Below are positions 1 through 8,787 of a stretch of DNA of 37,432 bases, in pieces. Source of the stretch: Gammaproteobacteria bacterium (GTDB lineage Bacteria; Pseudomonadota; Gammaproteobacteria; Pseudomonadales; Azotimanducaceae); assembly GCA_002726655.1 (NCBI GenBank), contig PBRP01000019.1:53877-91308 (forward strand), in the 5' to 3' direction. The notes under the pieces were generated by a model, which was not told the DNA's origin, searched no databases, and saw only the letters and a list, made by a program, of their open reading frames with translations. Within the stretch, counting starts at the first letter, position 1. Each line of letters opens with the position of its first letter. A program made the translations under genes and the position numbers.

Positions 1-71
1 GCGTCCTGGACAAAGCGCCATCTAATATCCAGGCTTGCCTCGAAGTCGTCTGCCAATAAGAAGCAGCCCTT
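1..71 (-). other. Left edge: possible 5' end of a further minus-strand gene
   Basis: Downstream of the molybdopterin-enzyme stop codon (72-74), the same minus-strand frame stays open to the window edge. It gives a protein-like stretch that includes ADDFEASLDIRW. A TTG at 56-54 or an ATG at 21-19 (the latter in another frame) could start a next gene, but neither has a convincing ribosome site. The codons are too few to identify a family. It may equally be a chance extension. Confidence 0.2.
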
Positions 72-2210
72 CTATTCAGCAACAACCCGCAGATTAACCG
101 GAATAGCACTCATTCGTGGCATACCCGATATCTTGCAATAGGTGCGATCATCGTCAACCAGGCGATTTGTGCTGCTGCCAACCTCTCGAACGTCACCAAA
201 GTTACCCGGTAGATCACCGAAAGCATGAGCCATAGATACAGTCCCTGGCTTGACGTCATTCGCGGCTTCTGCCACACCTACCAATGATCCGGCAGAAGCG
301 CTGATTTCAACTAACTGTCCAGCTTCGATGCTCATTTCCGCTAGGTCAGATGGGTTCATATAGGCGTAATTCGTTGTGCCTTTCGCCATCAGTGCCGGCA
401 ATGTGTGACCTGAAGAATTGAAGTAATGCTTCAAGCGCCTACTAATCAGCAGGTGCGAGTATTCCTTGTCGTCATCAATAATTTTGCCATCAGTCCAGAC
501 CGGTTCCGCGAGGATTTCCTGCATCTCTTCGGCAACCCCATCGGGTTCCAGTTGAAAAAGCGAATTGCTGTTTGACCCGGCTTCAACCGTGATGTTGATT
601 TGCTCGAACAGATGCCCGGCAGGTTTTGCCCGGATATCTGCAACTGGCACCTTGGCACCCGGGGTTAGAAGCTCCAGCGCTTCAAACTTGGTTGGACATG
701 TCTCCAGGCCTAGCTGCCCGCCCGGCAGATCTATTGGTATTCCGAGCCTTTGCGACATTTCCCAGTAGAACTCCCACTCTTCAAGGCTCTGAGGATTCTT
801 CTCAAGAATCGCCTCCGTGTAGTGGCTATAGGGCTCGTCATACCAGACATCGGTCAGCATGGTTACATCATCCCGTTCAAGAGACAGAGTTGGCGGGAGA
901 ATGTAATCTGCCAGTTTGGATGTGGCTGAACGGACAATATCAATGCAGACGAGTAATTCCAGCTTGTCCATGGCCCGTTTGGTTTTATCCTGATCCGGAA
1001 ATGCGACCATCGGATTTCCACCCATACAGAATAGCGCTTTGATCTGGCCTTCTCCGTCCTCCAGGATTTCATCATTAAGAGTAGCTGTGGGCATCTCTCC
1101 AAATACCTCACCCAGTCCCCTGAACCGACTCTTGGGTCCGATGCCAAACACAGGGGAAGGAGGAATTACTTCAGCCCTGCGCGGTATCTCGGGCGTCATC
1201 ATACCGGGGTTGGGGAATCGCTCACCCTCCCTGTTGACCCTGCCACAGATAAGGTTTAACACGACAATCAGGTGTTCCGTCAGGACCGCATGAGATGCCA
1301 TGTCTGGTCCGGTGCCAGCAGATGCTACGCCCCTTGGCCCGGCTGCGAAAAGACGCGTGGCTTCAAATAACTGTTCTTCCGGGATGCCGCATTGCTGTGC
1401 AACATAGGTGGGTGAATAGCCAGTCACCAACGATCTGAAACTATCCAGGTCCTGAACATATGCATTGCAAAATTCAGTATCCTCAAGCCCCTCACTCAAT
1501 ATTATATTGATCATACCTGCCAGCAGTGTCGCATCCTTACCGGGATTAATCTGCATGTGTATGTGGGACCGGTTCGCAACCTCTGTTTTACGCGGATCTA
1601 CAGTAATGACCTTCATACCCTTCTTGATTTCATCACGAAGTCTCTTATAGGGGCTGAATGGAGGAATACCGCCAAAGGGCGAGTATTGTGATACCACGGC
1701 ATTATTCCCAATGAGCATGACAACGTCTGCATCGGTAAAACTGTGGCTACCACCCCCCCAGTAGCCAACTCTTGACCAGGCTATCTGCTTCGCTGGTTGG
1801 TCGATGGTTACGGAAGTGTAATAGGAGGTTGAGCCGACGCTTTTGTGCCACGACTTTGCAATATGCAGCGCAGCGGAATTCTGGAACCCGTACGAACCGA
1901 TATAGGTGGCTACACCGCGTGGGTTGTCATCGAGCAACGTCTTGACCTTGCCACCAATCTCGTCGAGGGCAACCTGTAAATCAATTTCCTGGTACGAACC
2001 ATCGGGCATTCTCTTTAGGGGCTTGCGCACCCGGCCCGGGTTGGTGAACTGGTCAGGAAGCTGGCGCCCCTTGATACAGGTGTAGCCGGAATAGACTGGA
2101 TCACTGGTGTCCCCCCTTACGGCAACGGGAACACCATCTTCAACATCGACCTCGATGGCGCAATAAGCATGGCAGAATCGGCAAAAGGTTTTGTGTGTGC
2201 TCATACTCAT
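72..2210 (-). CDS. Molybdopterin (DMSO reductase/formate dehydrogenase superfamily) oxidoreductase
   Basis: A 712-residue cytoplasmic-type molybdenum enzyme. The N-terminus carries a [4Fe-4S] motif with C10, C13, C17 and C45. The molybdopterin-binding body follows, with the usual MLIGNN and TVDPRKTEVA segments, then a C-terminal MopB-type domain (SRRLKHYFNSSGH, then MAHAFGDLPGN). No twin-arginine signal is visible, so a cytoplasmic location is inferred. By eye, the position that carries Cys or Sec in formate dehydrogenases aligns with D137 (in IDQPAK), so it is probably not a formate dehydrogenase. The substrate is unknown. AGGAG lies 2 nt before the first ATG and 8 nt before a second in-frame ATG at 2204, so the shorter start (710 residues) may be the real one. 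It is the last gene of a minus-strand run behind two RDHSW proteins, which suggests a redox step in the same pathway. Confidence 0.9.
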   Translation of the reverse strand: MSMSTHKTFCRFCHAYCAIEVDVEDGVPVAVRGDTSDPVYSGYTCIKGRQLPDQFTNPGRVRKPLKRMPDGSYQEIDLQVALDEIGGKVKTLLDDNPRGVATYIGSYGFQNSAALHIAKSWHKSVGSTSYYTSVTIDQPAKQIAWSRVGYWGGGSHSFTDADVVMLIGNNAVVSQYSPFGGIPPFSPYKRLRDEIKKGMKVITVDPRKTEVANRSHIHMQINPGKDATLLAGMINIILSEGLEDTEFCNAYVQDLDSFRSLVTGYSPTYVAQQCGIPEEQLFEATRLFAAGPRGVASAGTGPDMASHAVLTEHLIVVLNLICGRVNREGERFPNPGMMTPEIPRRAEVIPPSPVFGIGPKSRFRGLGEVFGEMPTATLNDEILEDGEGQIKALFCMGGNPMVAFPDQDKTKRAMDKLELLVCIDIVRSATSKLADYILPPTLSLERDDVTMLTDVWYDEPYSHYTEAILEKNPQSLEEWEFYWEMSQRLGIPIDLPGGQLGLETCPTKFEALELLTPGAKVPVADIRAKPAGHLFEQINITVEAGSNSNSLFQLEPDGVAEEMQEILAEPVWTDGKIIDDDKEYSHLLISRRLKHYFNSSGHTLPALMAKGTTNYAYMNPSDLAEMSIEAGQLVEISASAGSLVGVAEAANDVKPGTVSMAHAFGDLPGNFGDVREVGSSTNRLVDDDRTYCKISGMPRMSAIPVNLRVVAE

Positions 2211-2249
2211 TGCTCCTGTTGAGATTGCTCGTGTTGAGACGGTCGCGTT

Positions 2250-3218
2250 TTACACCAGCCAGCGAGGCCAGGGTGGATGGACTGAATATTCGCAGACACC
2301 ATAACCACGTTCGCCGGTCTCTTCAACTTCGAAGTCAAAGAATGGCTCGTAGCAGTCGAGGCGGTTCTCCAGGTCATTTTCACCACGATCCCAGAGTTTT
2401 ACCTGCCCGTATTTGCGCCCCGTTCGAACGTGTATGGTTTCACCATCCGGCATTTCCAAAGTGTACCTGAAAGCTGCAGCATCACGCTGATTGTCGGATT
2501 TCAGAACCTCGCAGGAAGCACTGAGCATAGCTCTTGAGCCATTGGCATCTGAAATGAAGCCACCGAAAGGTCCATCAGGCTGATGTACTCCAAAAACATT
2601 AATGTGCTTATCCGCCAACTGAATGGAGGGCCAGTAATGGTTGGCGATATTTTGCTGCGAATAATCCCAAGGTGGCTCATCCGCAAACCGGGTCGACCAG
2701 GAATGGTCCCTGTGAGACCAGGAATCCAACTGGCGGGTTTCACCCTTGCAGGGTCCGCCTCTGATCTCAAATGGCCCCGTGCAATGCAGTCCCTGTTCAA
2801 AATGGCCACCATAATAGTGACCATGGCTGAGTGGATTTCCGTTAACACTGTCCTCGTAGTCAAATACAGGGAAGCGACCTTTAAAGTTCAGGTCAAAGCC
2901 AAAACGTGGTCCGTCAAAGGTGATCCTGATTTCTTCCAGCGGTTTAACCACTTCATAGGTCAGAAGGCCATCAGTCCAGGGACCCTGATCCGCTTCCAGG
3001 GTCAAAGGATACTTATTTCCGTACTGCTGCTGAACACCATCGATAACGTAGAGCGCCTCAAATCGCCCCCAGCCCTTGTTCGTTAGCGTGAAGTGGTTGA
3101 TGCCAAATATATTTGCCTCACGGTCCACTACACTGACCCAGAGCGTGTCACCCCAGAAACCTGCGCTCATGTCTTCAGGCGCTTCATGCCTGTATTCGTC
3201 TTCCGCTTTCACTACCAT
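2250..3218 (-). CDS. RDHSW-motif protein, DUF7064/DUF7065-like (paralogue 1)
   Basis: 322 residues with no signal peptide or membrane segment. The sequence is rich in beta-strand patterns and aromatic residues. The signature is SHRDHSW (R170, D171, H172, S173, W174), preceded by EIRGGPCKG. It ends in a Trp/Pro-rich tail (HPPWPRW). I recognise it as resembling the DUF7064/DUF7065 pair of domains, a two-barrel architecture I associate with the CrtC/AttH lipocalin-like fold. That assignment rests on memory of the motif, and the function is not established. It is closely related to the next gene upstream (3298-4305): both share NIFGINHF or DIFGINHF, FDFEVEETGERGYG and the HPPWPRW or NPPFPRW ends. 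GAGG lies about 7 nt before the ATG. It is probably co-transcribed with its paralogue and the molybdenum enzyme. Confidence 0.85.
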   Translation of the reverse strand: MVVKAEDEYRHEAPEDMSAGFWGDTLWVSVVDREANIFGINHFTLTNKGWGRFEALYVIDGVQQQYGNKYPLTLEADQGPWTDGLLTYEVVKPLEEIRITFDGPRFGFDLNFKGRFPVFDYEDSVNGNPLSHGHYYGGHFEQGLHCTGPFEIRGGPCKGETRQLDSWSHRDHSWSTRFADEPPWDYSQQNIANHYWPSIQLADKHINVFGVHQPDGPFGGFISDANGSRAMLSASCEVLKSDNQRDAAAFRYTLEMPDGETIHVRTGRKYGQVKLWDRGENDLENRLDCYEPFFDFEVEETGERGYGVCEYSVHPPWPRWLV

Positions 3219-3297
3219 GATTTTTCCTCAAATAGCATTTAAGATTATAACTAGAATTATCTTACGAACTTAACTCTTCACCAGCACCATGTAAAAT

Positions 3298-4305
3298 TTA
3301 ATAGCGCCACCTTGGGAATGGTGGATTGATCGAGTATTCCGCACACCCATATCCACGCTCGCCCGTCTCTTCCACTTCGAAATCGAAGAAACCTTCATAA
3401 CAGTCGAGTAAACACTCAGCGTCATTTTCCCCCCGCATCAATCCATTTACTGACTGGGCGTACTTGCGTCCAGTTTTGACGTGGATAACTTCACCATCGG
3501 GCAAAGTGAATTGATAACGGAAGCTCATTGCTGAGCGGCCATCGTCTTCAAGGCGACAATCAAGACACTCAGCACCTTGTATGGGCCGCGATCCATTCTT
3601 GTCGGACAGGAACCCACCAATACTAGACCGCTCTGGATTCACTGCTTTGAAAGAGGGGCTCATATAGCCGAACGCGTTCAGATGCATGCTGTCAGTCTGA
3701 ATCGAAGGCCAGTAGTGTCCCAATGACTGTTCTCTGGTGGCAGGCTTATTAGGTTCCCAGGGAGAGCCACCACGAAAACGGTCTGTCCAGGAATGATCAC
3801 GGTGAGAATAGCAGTCAATTGTCCTCAGCCCGGCGCGCGGACCACCACGAACTTCGAAATCTCCATTACACTGAAGCCCCTGCTCGTAGTGCCCCCCATA
3901 CTCCCCGGCAGATTTAAGCGGGTTACCGCCAATACAATCGTTATAGTCAAATACTGGAAACCGCGCCTTAAACGTCACGTCGAATCCATACTTTTCATTG
4001 TCAGCTGTGATTCTGAGTTCTTCCTGGGGTTTGATCACCTGGTAGGTCATAGAACCACCATCGGTCAGGACATCGAACTTACCAATATCATCCCAGGGCA
4101 CTTTGTTTGCCCAGGGCATGGGGATTCCGTCAATCACGAGGCAGGTGCTGAATCGCGCATACCCCTTGTTGGTTACGTGAAAGTGATTGATACCGAAAAT
4201 ATCCGCTTCACGATCACAGAATGAGAACCAGAGGTTGTCACTCCAGAGCCCATCTGATCCTTCTGGTGCAGGGTGCAAATACTCGTCATCGTCTAAAATT
4301 GTCAT
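3298..4305 (-). CDS. RDHSW-motif protein, DUF7064/DUF7065-like (paralogue 2)
   Basis: 335 residues, a close tandem paralogue of the downstream gene. It has SHRDHSW at about residues 167-173, a FEVRGGPRAG segment just before it, and the same C-terminal FDFEVEETGERGYG block. The ATG at 4305 is preferred over the in-frame TTG three bases upstream because GAGG sits 7 nt before the ATG. It heads a probable three-gene minus-strand operon with a 79 nt gap to the next gene, and it diverges from the plus-strand VOC gene. The tandem pair shows local duplication of this family. Enzyme, binding protein and structural partner all remain possible. The invariant charged and aromatic RDHSW patch argues for a catalytic or ligand site. 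Confidence 0.85.
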   Translation of the reverse strand: MTILDDDEYLHPAPEGSDGLWSDNLWFSFCDREADIFGINHFHVTNKGYARFSTCLVIDGIPMPWANKVPWDDIGKFDVLTDGGSMTYQVIKPQEELRITADNEKYGFDVTFKARFPVFDYNDCIGGNPLKSAGEYGGHYEQGLQCNGDFEVRGGPRAGLRTIDCYSHRDHSWTDRFRGGSPWEPNKPATREQSLGHYWPSIQTDSMHLNAFGYMSPSFKAVNPERSSIGGFLSDKNGSRPIQGAECLDCRLEDDGRSAMSFRYQFTLPDGEVIHVKTGRKYAQSVNGLMRGENDAECLLDCYEGFFDFEVEETGERGYGCAEYSINPPFPRWRY

Positions 4306-4552
4306 CAACTATCCTCAGGTCATAATTATTGGAGTTTGTCTATTCTGCTCGGATAGTAACAATATTTTATCACGTGTTGCAATTTCATATGGCACAAACA
4401 AATGGCTTGTAGTTAAATGTAATTGGTAGTATCCATGGTGGTCCATAAATGGGGCTGAGGAATTCGGCTCACAAGATCACCACTTGCAGGGCTCGCGCAG
4501 ACGAAGTAACCCTCCACTATCTAAATGCTTAACCAATGAAAGGAAGAGGACA

Positions 4553-5071
4553 ATGAGCAGTATTCTTGATTCCATCGGCCAGTACTATTTCCAGACTGCC
4601 TACGTTGTACCGGATATCGTCGCGGCAGAAGACTGGTTTGGTAAAATGCTGGGCGTACCCATCTGGGCCCGCTCAGAGGTGGAACTGGGTGATACCTGCC
4701 AGTACCGTGGTCAAACATCTGACAGCGCCATGACGATCGCACTGGGCTTCGCCGGGGAAGTACAAATTGAGCTGATACAGCCCGTCAAGGGCAAGAGCAT
4801 CTATACAGAATTTCAGGATCAGGGTCGCAGTGGTTTGCATCATATCGCCTTTGTCGTTCCGGAATATGATGAGGTAATCGCCGCATTTGAAGGCTGTGAG
4901 TTGCTCGGCCAGGGCTCCCTGTCTGATGGGCTGGTAAGATTCAGCTATTTTGATTGCAACAACAATCACTCTTCAGTTATTGAGATTCTCGATTTTAGTG
5001 AAGCGGTCATGGCTGGTATGGATATGATGAAGCAACAATGCAAGGAATTATCAGCAGCCAAGAGTACCTAG
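4553..5071 (+). CDS. VOC/glyoxalase-fold protein
   Basis: 172 residues. Two beta-alpha-beta-beta-beta modules typical of the vicinal oxygen chelate superfamily are visible. The first starts at FQTAYVVPDIVAAEDWF and has ELIQP. The second has LHHIAFVVPEYDEVIAAF and ends in IEILD. Gln, His and Glu at these places are the usual metal ligands. The pattern is closest to Glyoxalase_4 or methylmalonyl-CoA-epimerase-like proteins, but the substrate cannot be read from the sequence. The start is the ATG at 4553, with GGAAGAGGA just upstream. A longer open frame back to 4484 lacks a ribosome site. It leads a plus-strand run of six catabolic genes and could epimerise, isomerise or cleave a pathway intermediate. 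Confidence 0.85.
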   Translation: MSSILDSIGQYYFQTAYVVPDIVAAEDWFGKMLGVPIWARSEVELGDTCQYRGQTSDSAMTIALGFAGEVQIELIQPVKGKSIYTEFQDQGRSGLHHIAFVVPEYDEVIAAFEGCELLGQGSLSDGLVRFSYFDCNNNHSSVIEILDFSEAVMAGMDMMKQQCKELSAAKST

Positions 5072-5187
5072 TTCTCCCTTGTTCTGGATAAGTGCGTGGG
5101 TATCCGCCAGACCCCAATACAATGGAACCAAATTAGTCACCGATAAACCAACAATCACAAAACCCGAATTCTTTGGAGAAACAATCA

Positions 5188-5985
5188 ATGAATGCAACCG
5201 CTGAATGGCTAGACCTTACGGGAAAAACTGCCCTCATCACGGGGTCAGCACATGGCATTGGCAAGGCAATTGCCGAAACCCTTCAGACCGCCGGCGCCAC
5301 AGTCATAGTCTCGGATATAAACGAGGAGCTTGTACAGGAGACGGCAGCGGCACTGGGGGCAGAGTCACTGCCGCTGGATGTGTCGAATGAAGAAATGGTC
5401 GATAAAGCCATCGCCGATATTATTGCCCGCCATGGGGCATTGGATATCGCCGTCAACAATGCAGGTGTATACAACGGGTTTGGTGGTCCACTTGTCGAGA
5501 TGGAAACCGACCGCTGGCGCGGCCTGATGTCCGTAAACCTCGATGGTGTATTCTACTGTTGTCGAGCCGAAGCACGCGCCATGATAGATGCGGGCAAAGG
5601 CGGGCGTATCATCAATGTCGCATCCACGCAGGCCGTTACCCCCGGCGTGGGCGTTAACTATGACGGCTCCAAGGCAGCCGTTACCCAGATGACGAAAACG
5701 ATGGCACTGGAACTCGCCAAGCACAAAATTAATGTCAATGCCCTGGCGCCTGGCGCTACCTGGGTACAGGATTTCCCGGAACCGCCCATAGACCCAAGCG
5801 CCGTACCCGCTCACAGTGGGCAACCCCTCAACGATCAGGTGGCCTCCAGGATTTCCCGCATACCGATGGAACGCTGGGGCACACCTGACGAAGTCGGTAA
5901 GGCGGCTCTTTTTTTGTGTTCCTCCATGAGTGAATACATCACCGGGGTCTACCTGCCAGTTGACGGCGGCTGGCTAACACTCTGA
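5188..5985 (+). CDS. Short-chain dehydrogenase/reductase (classical, NAD-type)
   Basis: 265 residues. The cofactor motif TGSAHGIG is at 18-25 and NNAG at 90-93. The catalytic Ser is S146 (INVAS), with Y158 and K162 in YDGSK. An acidic residue after beta-2 (SDINEE) favours NAD(H). The substrate loop between about 190 and 225 is rich in Pro. The start is the ATG at 5188, with GGAG 9 nt upstream; a TTG 15 bases earlier overlaps the ribosome site and is rejected. The likely role is alcohol/ketone interconversion on a ring or side chain. The stop codon runs into a small hairpin before the next SDR. Confidence 0.93.
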   Translation: MNATAEWLDLTGKTALITGSAHGIGKAIAETLQTAGATVIVSDINEELVQETAAALGAESLPLDVSNEEMVDKAIADIIARHGALDIAVNNAGVYNGFGGPLVEMETDRWRGLMSVNLDGVFYCCRAEARAMIDAGKGGRIINVASTQAVTPGVGVNYDGSKAAVTQMTKTMALELAKHKINVNALAPGATWVQDFPEPPIDPSAVPAHSGQPLNDQVASRISRIPMERWGTPDEVGKAALFLCSSMSEYITGVYLPVDGGWLTL

Positions 5986-6001
5986 GTCCTAGACAAGGAC
6001 T
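5985..6001 (+). terminator. Small hairpin after SDR gene (possible weak terminator)
   Basis: AGTCCT and AGGACT form a perfect 6 bp stem with a 5 nt AGACA loop, starting in the stop codon of the upstream SDR. A short T run (ATTTTAG) follows about 6 nt later rather than immediately, so termination would be weak. An mRNA-processing or attenuating stem is equally possible. Confidence 0.3.
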
Positions 6002-6051
6002 GGCAAAATTTTAGTATCCCGTATCGGTACCACATTACAGAGGTGAACTTT

Positions 6052-6783
6052 ATGGATAGTTTGACAGGCAAGAATGCTGTTATTTTCGGTGGGAGTTCCA
6101 ATATTGGACTGGCAATAGCCCACCGGTTCGCCAATGAGGGCGCCAATGTCACAATAGTGGCTAGAAATGAGGACAAGCTAAAGGCGGCAGTCGCATCCAT
6201 CGGTCATGGTGCCACCTATGCCCAGGTCGATGCTGCAGATGATGATCAGGTTGCAAAATTCTTCGAGCCCTTCGAGCGAGTCGATCTACTGGCGACCTGT
6301 GCCGGCTCCTTCGTGTTTGGTGCCATCGATGAGCTTCCAGTATCCGAGTGGGAAGAACTATTCGCACCCCGCTTTTTTGGACAGATGCGTGCCTGCCACT
6401 ATGCGGTGCCAAAAATGCCCGCGGGAAGTGTGATCATGCTTTGTTCAGGTATCGCTGCACGCGCAGGCATAGTCGAATATGCAGGTGGCGCTGGCCTGTG
6501 TGGTGCAGTTAATTCCATGGGCAAAGCCATGGCAATGGAACTGGCACCCAGAGAAATACGCGTCAATGTCCTGTCTCCCGGACTGATAATAGACCGCCCG
6601 GCCCATGAGGATCTGAAACTTGACGATCCCGTCAACAGCCTGCGTCGCGAATTTGTTGAGCGAATCCCCATGGGCCGACCAGGATTCCCGGAAGACATGG
6701 CAGAAGCCGCTATGTTTCTGGCCAAATGTGATTACGCGACAGGCATGGTACTTGATGTCGATGGCGGCTGGACAACCATATAA
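6052..6783 (+). CDS. Divergent SDR-fold protein lacking the catalytic Tyr and Lys
   Basis: 243 residues. The Rossmann core is intact: FGGSSNIG at 12-19 (Asn replacing the usual second Gly-loop residue), VARNE after beta-2 suggesting NADP(H), a C-terminal LSPG segment and a final DVDGGW. The active site is degenerate. The NNAG block is TCAG, and S132 is present (MLCSG). Aligning MAMEL with the MALEL of the neighbouring SDR puts G146 where the catalytic Tyr should be and C150 where Lys should be. Y143 lies three residues off, with no Lys at spacing 4. The start is the ATG at 6052 with GAGGTG 6 nt upstream; the GTG inside that site is rejected. It could be a non-redox SDR, a binding partner, or an enzyme with an altered mechanism. 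Confidence 0.88.
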   Translation: MDSLTGKNAVIFGGSSNIGLAIAHRFANEGANVTIVARNEDKLKAAVASIGHGATYAQVDAADDDQVAKFFEPFERVDLLATCAGSFVFGAIDELPVSEWEELFAPRFFGQMRACHYAVPKMPAGSVIMLCSGIAARAGIVEYAGGAGLCGAVNSMGKAMAMELAPREIRVNVLSPGLIIDRPAHEDLKLDDPVNSLRREFVERIPMGRPGFPEDMAEAAMFLAKCDYATGMVLDVDGGWTTI

Positions 6784-6829
6784 TATCCACATACCAACAA
6801 CCCAAATTTTTACACAATTGAACTAGAGA

Positions 6830-6850
6830 CGAGAACTAACTGAGAGCAGC
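6830..6850 (+). repeat. Leader sequence of OYE copy 1, identical to that of copy 2
   Basis: These 21 bases just before the start codon are repeated without change at 9749-9769 before the second reductase. Looser similarity reaches back about another 30 nt. They include the only candidate ribosome site (GAG within CTGAGAGCAGC), which is weak. The conserved leader shows that the duplication included upstream control sequence. Confidence 0.8.
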
Positions 6851-6852
6851 AT

Positions 6853-8751
6853 ATGAAACTATTTGAGCCTATTAAAGTCGGACCCATGACCTTCAAGAAC
6901 AGGATTTATCACCTGCCCCTTGGTGAACCTGGACACCGTAGTCAAACCGCTTTGAACTACTATTCCGCACGCGCAGAGGGTGGAGTGGCAGCGCTCACCA
7001 CGGGTGGTATCGCCAATATGGAGATACTTCGTCACCCGACCAAAGAACTGAAGCGATTCGCACAGACCATCCACGACACTGCAGATGACTGTTATGTCGG
7101 CACCCAGTCTCTCGCTATCTACGGCCCCGAGAAAATAGATAAACGCCCCCTGACACCTTCCGGAGGCTGGTCACCGGCAACGGAACAATCCATTTCCGCA
7201 GACTGGCCTGACCCGAGACCGGTTGAAATTTCAGTCGAGGAAATGCATCAGTACACGGCCTGGCTGGCGGAAGCGGCTTACAACCAGCGGGAAGCGGGAT
7301 TTGATTTCATGGAACTGCACGCTACCCATGCCTACATCTGGCGACAGTTTCTCTCGCCCATGGACAATCACCGGGAGGATGAATACGGTGGACCGATTGA
7401 GAACCGGGTCCGCTGGATGACTGAAACCGTTGAGGCCATCCGCAAATCAGTGGGAGACGATTTTGGCATTACCTTCAGGCTTGCTGCTATGGAGCCCGAA
7501 CATAATGGCATCTCACTGGGAGATTCCAGCCGCGCTGCTCAGCTGCTTGAAGAGGCCGGCGTTGATGCGCTGATCATCTCTGAGGGAGCCAACAGCCACA
7601 ACCGTGGATTTATCTCCTCCTGCGTTCCCCTGATGATCTCATTCGATCGCAACTGTTTTGCGCACTGGGCGGGAGCCATTAAGAAGGTCGTTGATATCCC
7701 TGTCATCGCCGTGGGAAGAATAACGCAACCAGCCGAGGCTGAAGAGATTCTGCAGTCAGGTCAGGCTGATATCATCGGTCTGGCGAGAGCGTTGATGGCA
7801 GATCCGGAGTGGGCTAACAAGGCGCAGGTCGGACTCGCGGAGACAATCATCCCCTGCCTCGGCTGCAACACATGTTTTGACTATTCCCAGGGGTACGATC
7901 ACATGACCTGTGCAGTCAATGCCAGGCTCTGCTACGAAGAGCAAACTGAGTATGGGCCAGCAGAAAAAGCTCGGAAGATCATGATTGCCGGCTCCGGACC
8001 TGCTGGTATGGAAGCGGCAAGGATCGCAGCTGAGAGAGGGCATGAAGTGACCCTGTACGAAAGAGAAAGCCGACTGGGCGGACTGCTGTACGCTGCTGCT
8101 GCCGGTGAGGGTAAAGACGATGTCGATGACTTCAGAAAATATCTGGAAACAGGCATGGAACGAGCGGGCGTTAAAATAGAGCTGGAAACAGAGGTGAATG
8201 CTGAACTCGTGACCGAGGTCAAGCCGGATGCCGTGGTTCTGGCAATCGGCGCCAAACCAAGGGGGCTCAACGTACTGGGCATTGAGGGAGACAATGTCGT
8301 ACCAGCCGAAACGGCGATAACGGGCGAAGTACCCGTGGGACAAAAGGTCCTGGTTATTGGTGGCGGCATGGTGGGTCTTGAAACCGCAGAACTATTGTCT
8401 AATCAGGGCAAGGCAGTGGACCTGGTTGCCCGTAGTGAACTGGCGAGAGACTTCTCCATGTTCAACAAACCGGCAATGCTGGACAAGGTGGCAATGGCAG
8501 GCGTGATGACCCATGAATTTACAACGATTGAAGAAATCACCCCAGAAGGCGCTAGCGTAACGATCGACGGCAAGCCCCGCTTCTTCAAGGTGGATACGAT
8601 CGTTCTTGCCATTGGCTATGACGCGGACAAAGAATTGGCAGATTCTCTGAAAGAACAGGTGGCTGACATACATGTCATTGGTGATGCCAACGGTCATGAC
8701 AGGTTCAGGGAAGCTATCATAGAAGGTCATGAAGTCGGCCGGAACCTCTAG
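6853..8751 (+). CDS. OYE/2,4-dienoyl-CoA reductase/trimethylamine dehydrogenase-like flavoprotein, copy 1
   Basis: 632 residues in three parts. An FMN TIM barrel (about 1-330) has H156, H159 and Y161 in LHATHAYIWRQFLSP. A [4Fe-4S] motif has C335, C338, C341 and C353 (C-x2-C-x2-C-x11-C, the trimethylamine-dehydrogenase-like spacing). The C-terminal FAD/NAD(P) domains carry GSGPAG (380-385) and a second dinucleotide fold GGGMVG (503-508). Relatives reduce enoyl or dienoyl-CoA double bonds, or desaturate steroid rings (BaiCD and BaiH in gut clostridia). The HGY tyrosine motif appears as HAY. The 21 nt just upstream of the start are identical in the second copy, evidence of a tandem duplication. 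A direct role in hydride transfer to or from an enone or enoyl-CoA is inferred. Confidence 0.93.
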   Translation: MKLFEPIKVGPMTFKNRIYHLPLGEPGHRSQTALNYYSARAEGGVAALTTGGIANMEILRHPTKELKRFAQTIHDTADDCYVGTQSLAIYGPEKIDKRPLTPSGGWSPATEQSISADWPDPRPVEISVEEMHQYTAWLAEAAYNQREAGFDFMELHATHAYIWRQFLSPMDNHREDEYGGPIENRVRWMTETVEAIRKSVGDDFGITFRLAAMEPEHNGISLGDSSRAAQLLEEAGVDALIISEGANSHNRGFISSCVPLMISFDRNCFAHWAGAIKKVVDIPVIAVGRITQPAEAEEILQSGQADIIGLARALMADPEWANKAQVGLAETIIPCLGCNTCFDYSQGYDHMTCAVNARLCYEEQTEYGPAEKARKIMIAGSGPAGMEAARIAAERGHEVTLYERESRLGGLLYAAAAGEGKDDVDDFRKYLETGMERAGVKIELETEVNAELVTEVKPDAVVLAIGAKPRGLNVLGIEGDNVVPAETAITGEVPVGQKVLVIGGGMVGLETAELLSNQGKAVDLVARSELARDFSMFNKPAMLDKVAMAGVMTHEFTTIEEITPEGASVTIDGKPRFFKVDTIVLAIGYDADKELADSLKEQVADIHVIGDANGHDRFREAIIEGHEVGRNL

Positions 8752-8787
8752 ACTTGTCAGGGTCATAGGAAATGTCTCGAGTCCAAG

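Noticed and set aside
72-2210. Formate dehydrogenase
   Set aside because: No Cys or selenocysteine is visible at the expected site, and no partner subunit is next to it.
2583-3086. A 167-codon plus-strand frame over an RDHSW gene
   Set aside because: Shadow of the minus-strand gene, whose paralogues support the sense reading.
4384-4460. Possible dyads in the VOC/RDHSW divergent region (4306-4552)
   Set aside because: Arms are short and broken; nothing stands out from AT-rich background, so no operator is called.
5173-5187. Upstream TTG start for the first SDR
   Set aside because: It overlaps the ribosome site GGAG, and the ATG at 5188 has proper spacing.
7756-8343. A 195-codon open frame antisense to OYE copy 1
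   Set aside because: It mirrors the sense gene, recurs antisense to OYE copy 2 in altered form, and lacks family resemblance or a ribosome site.
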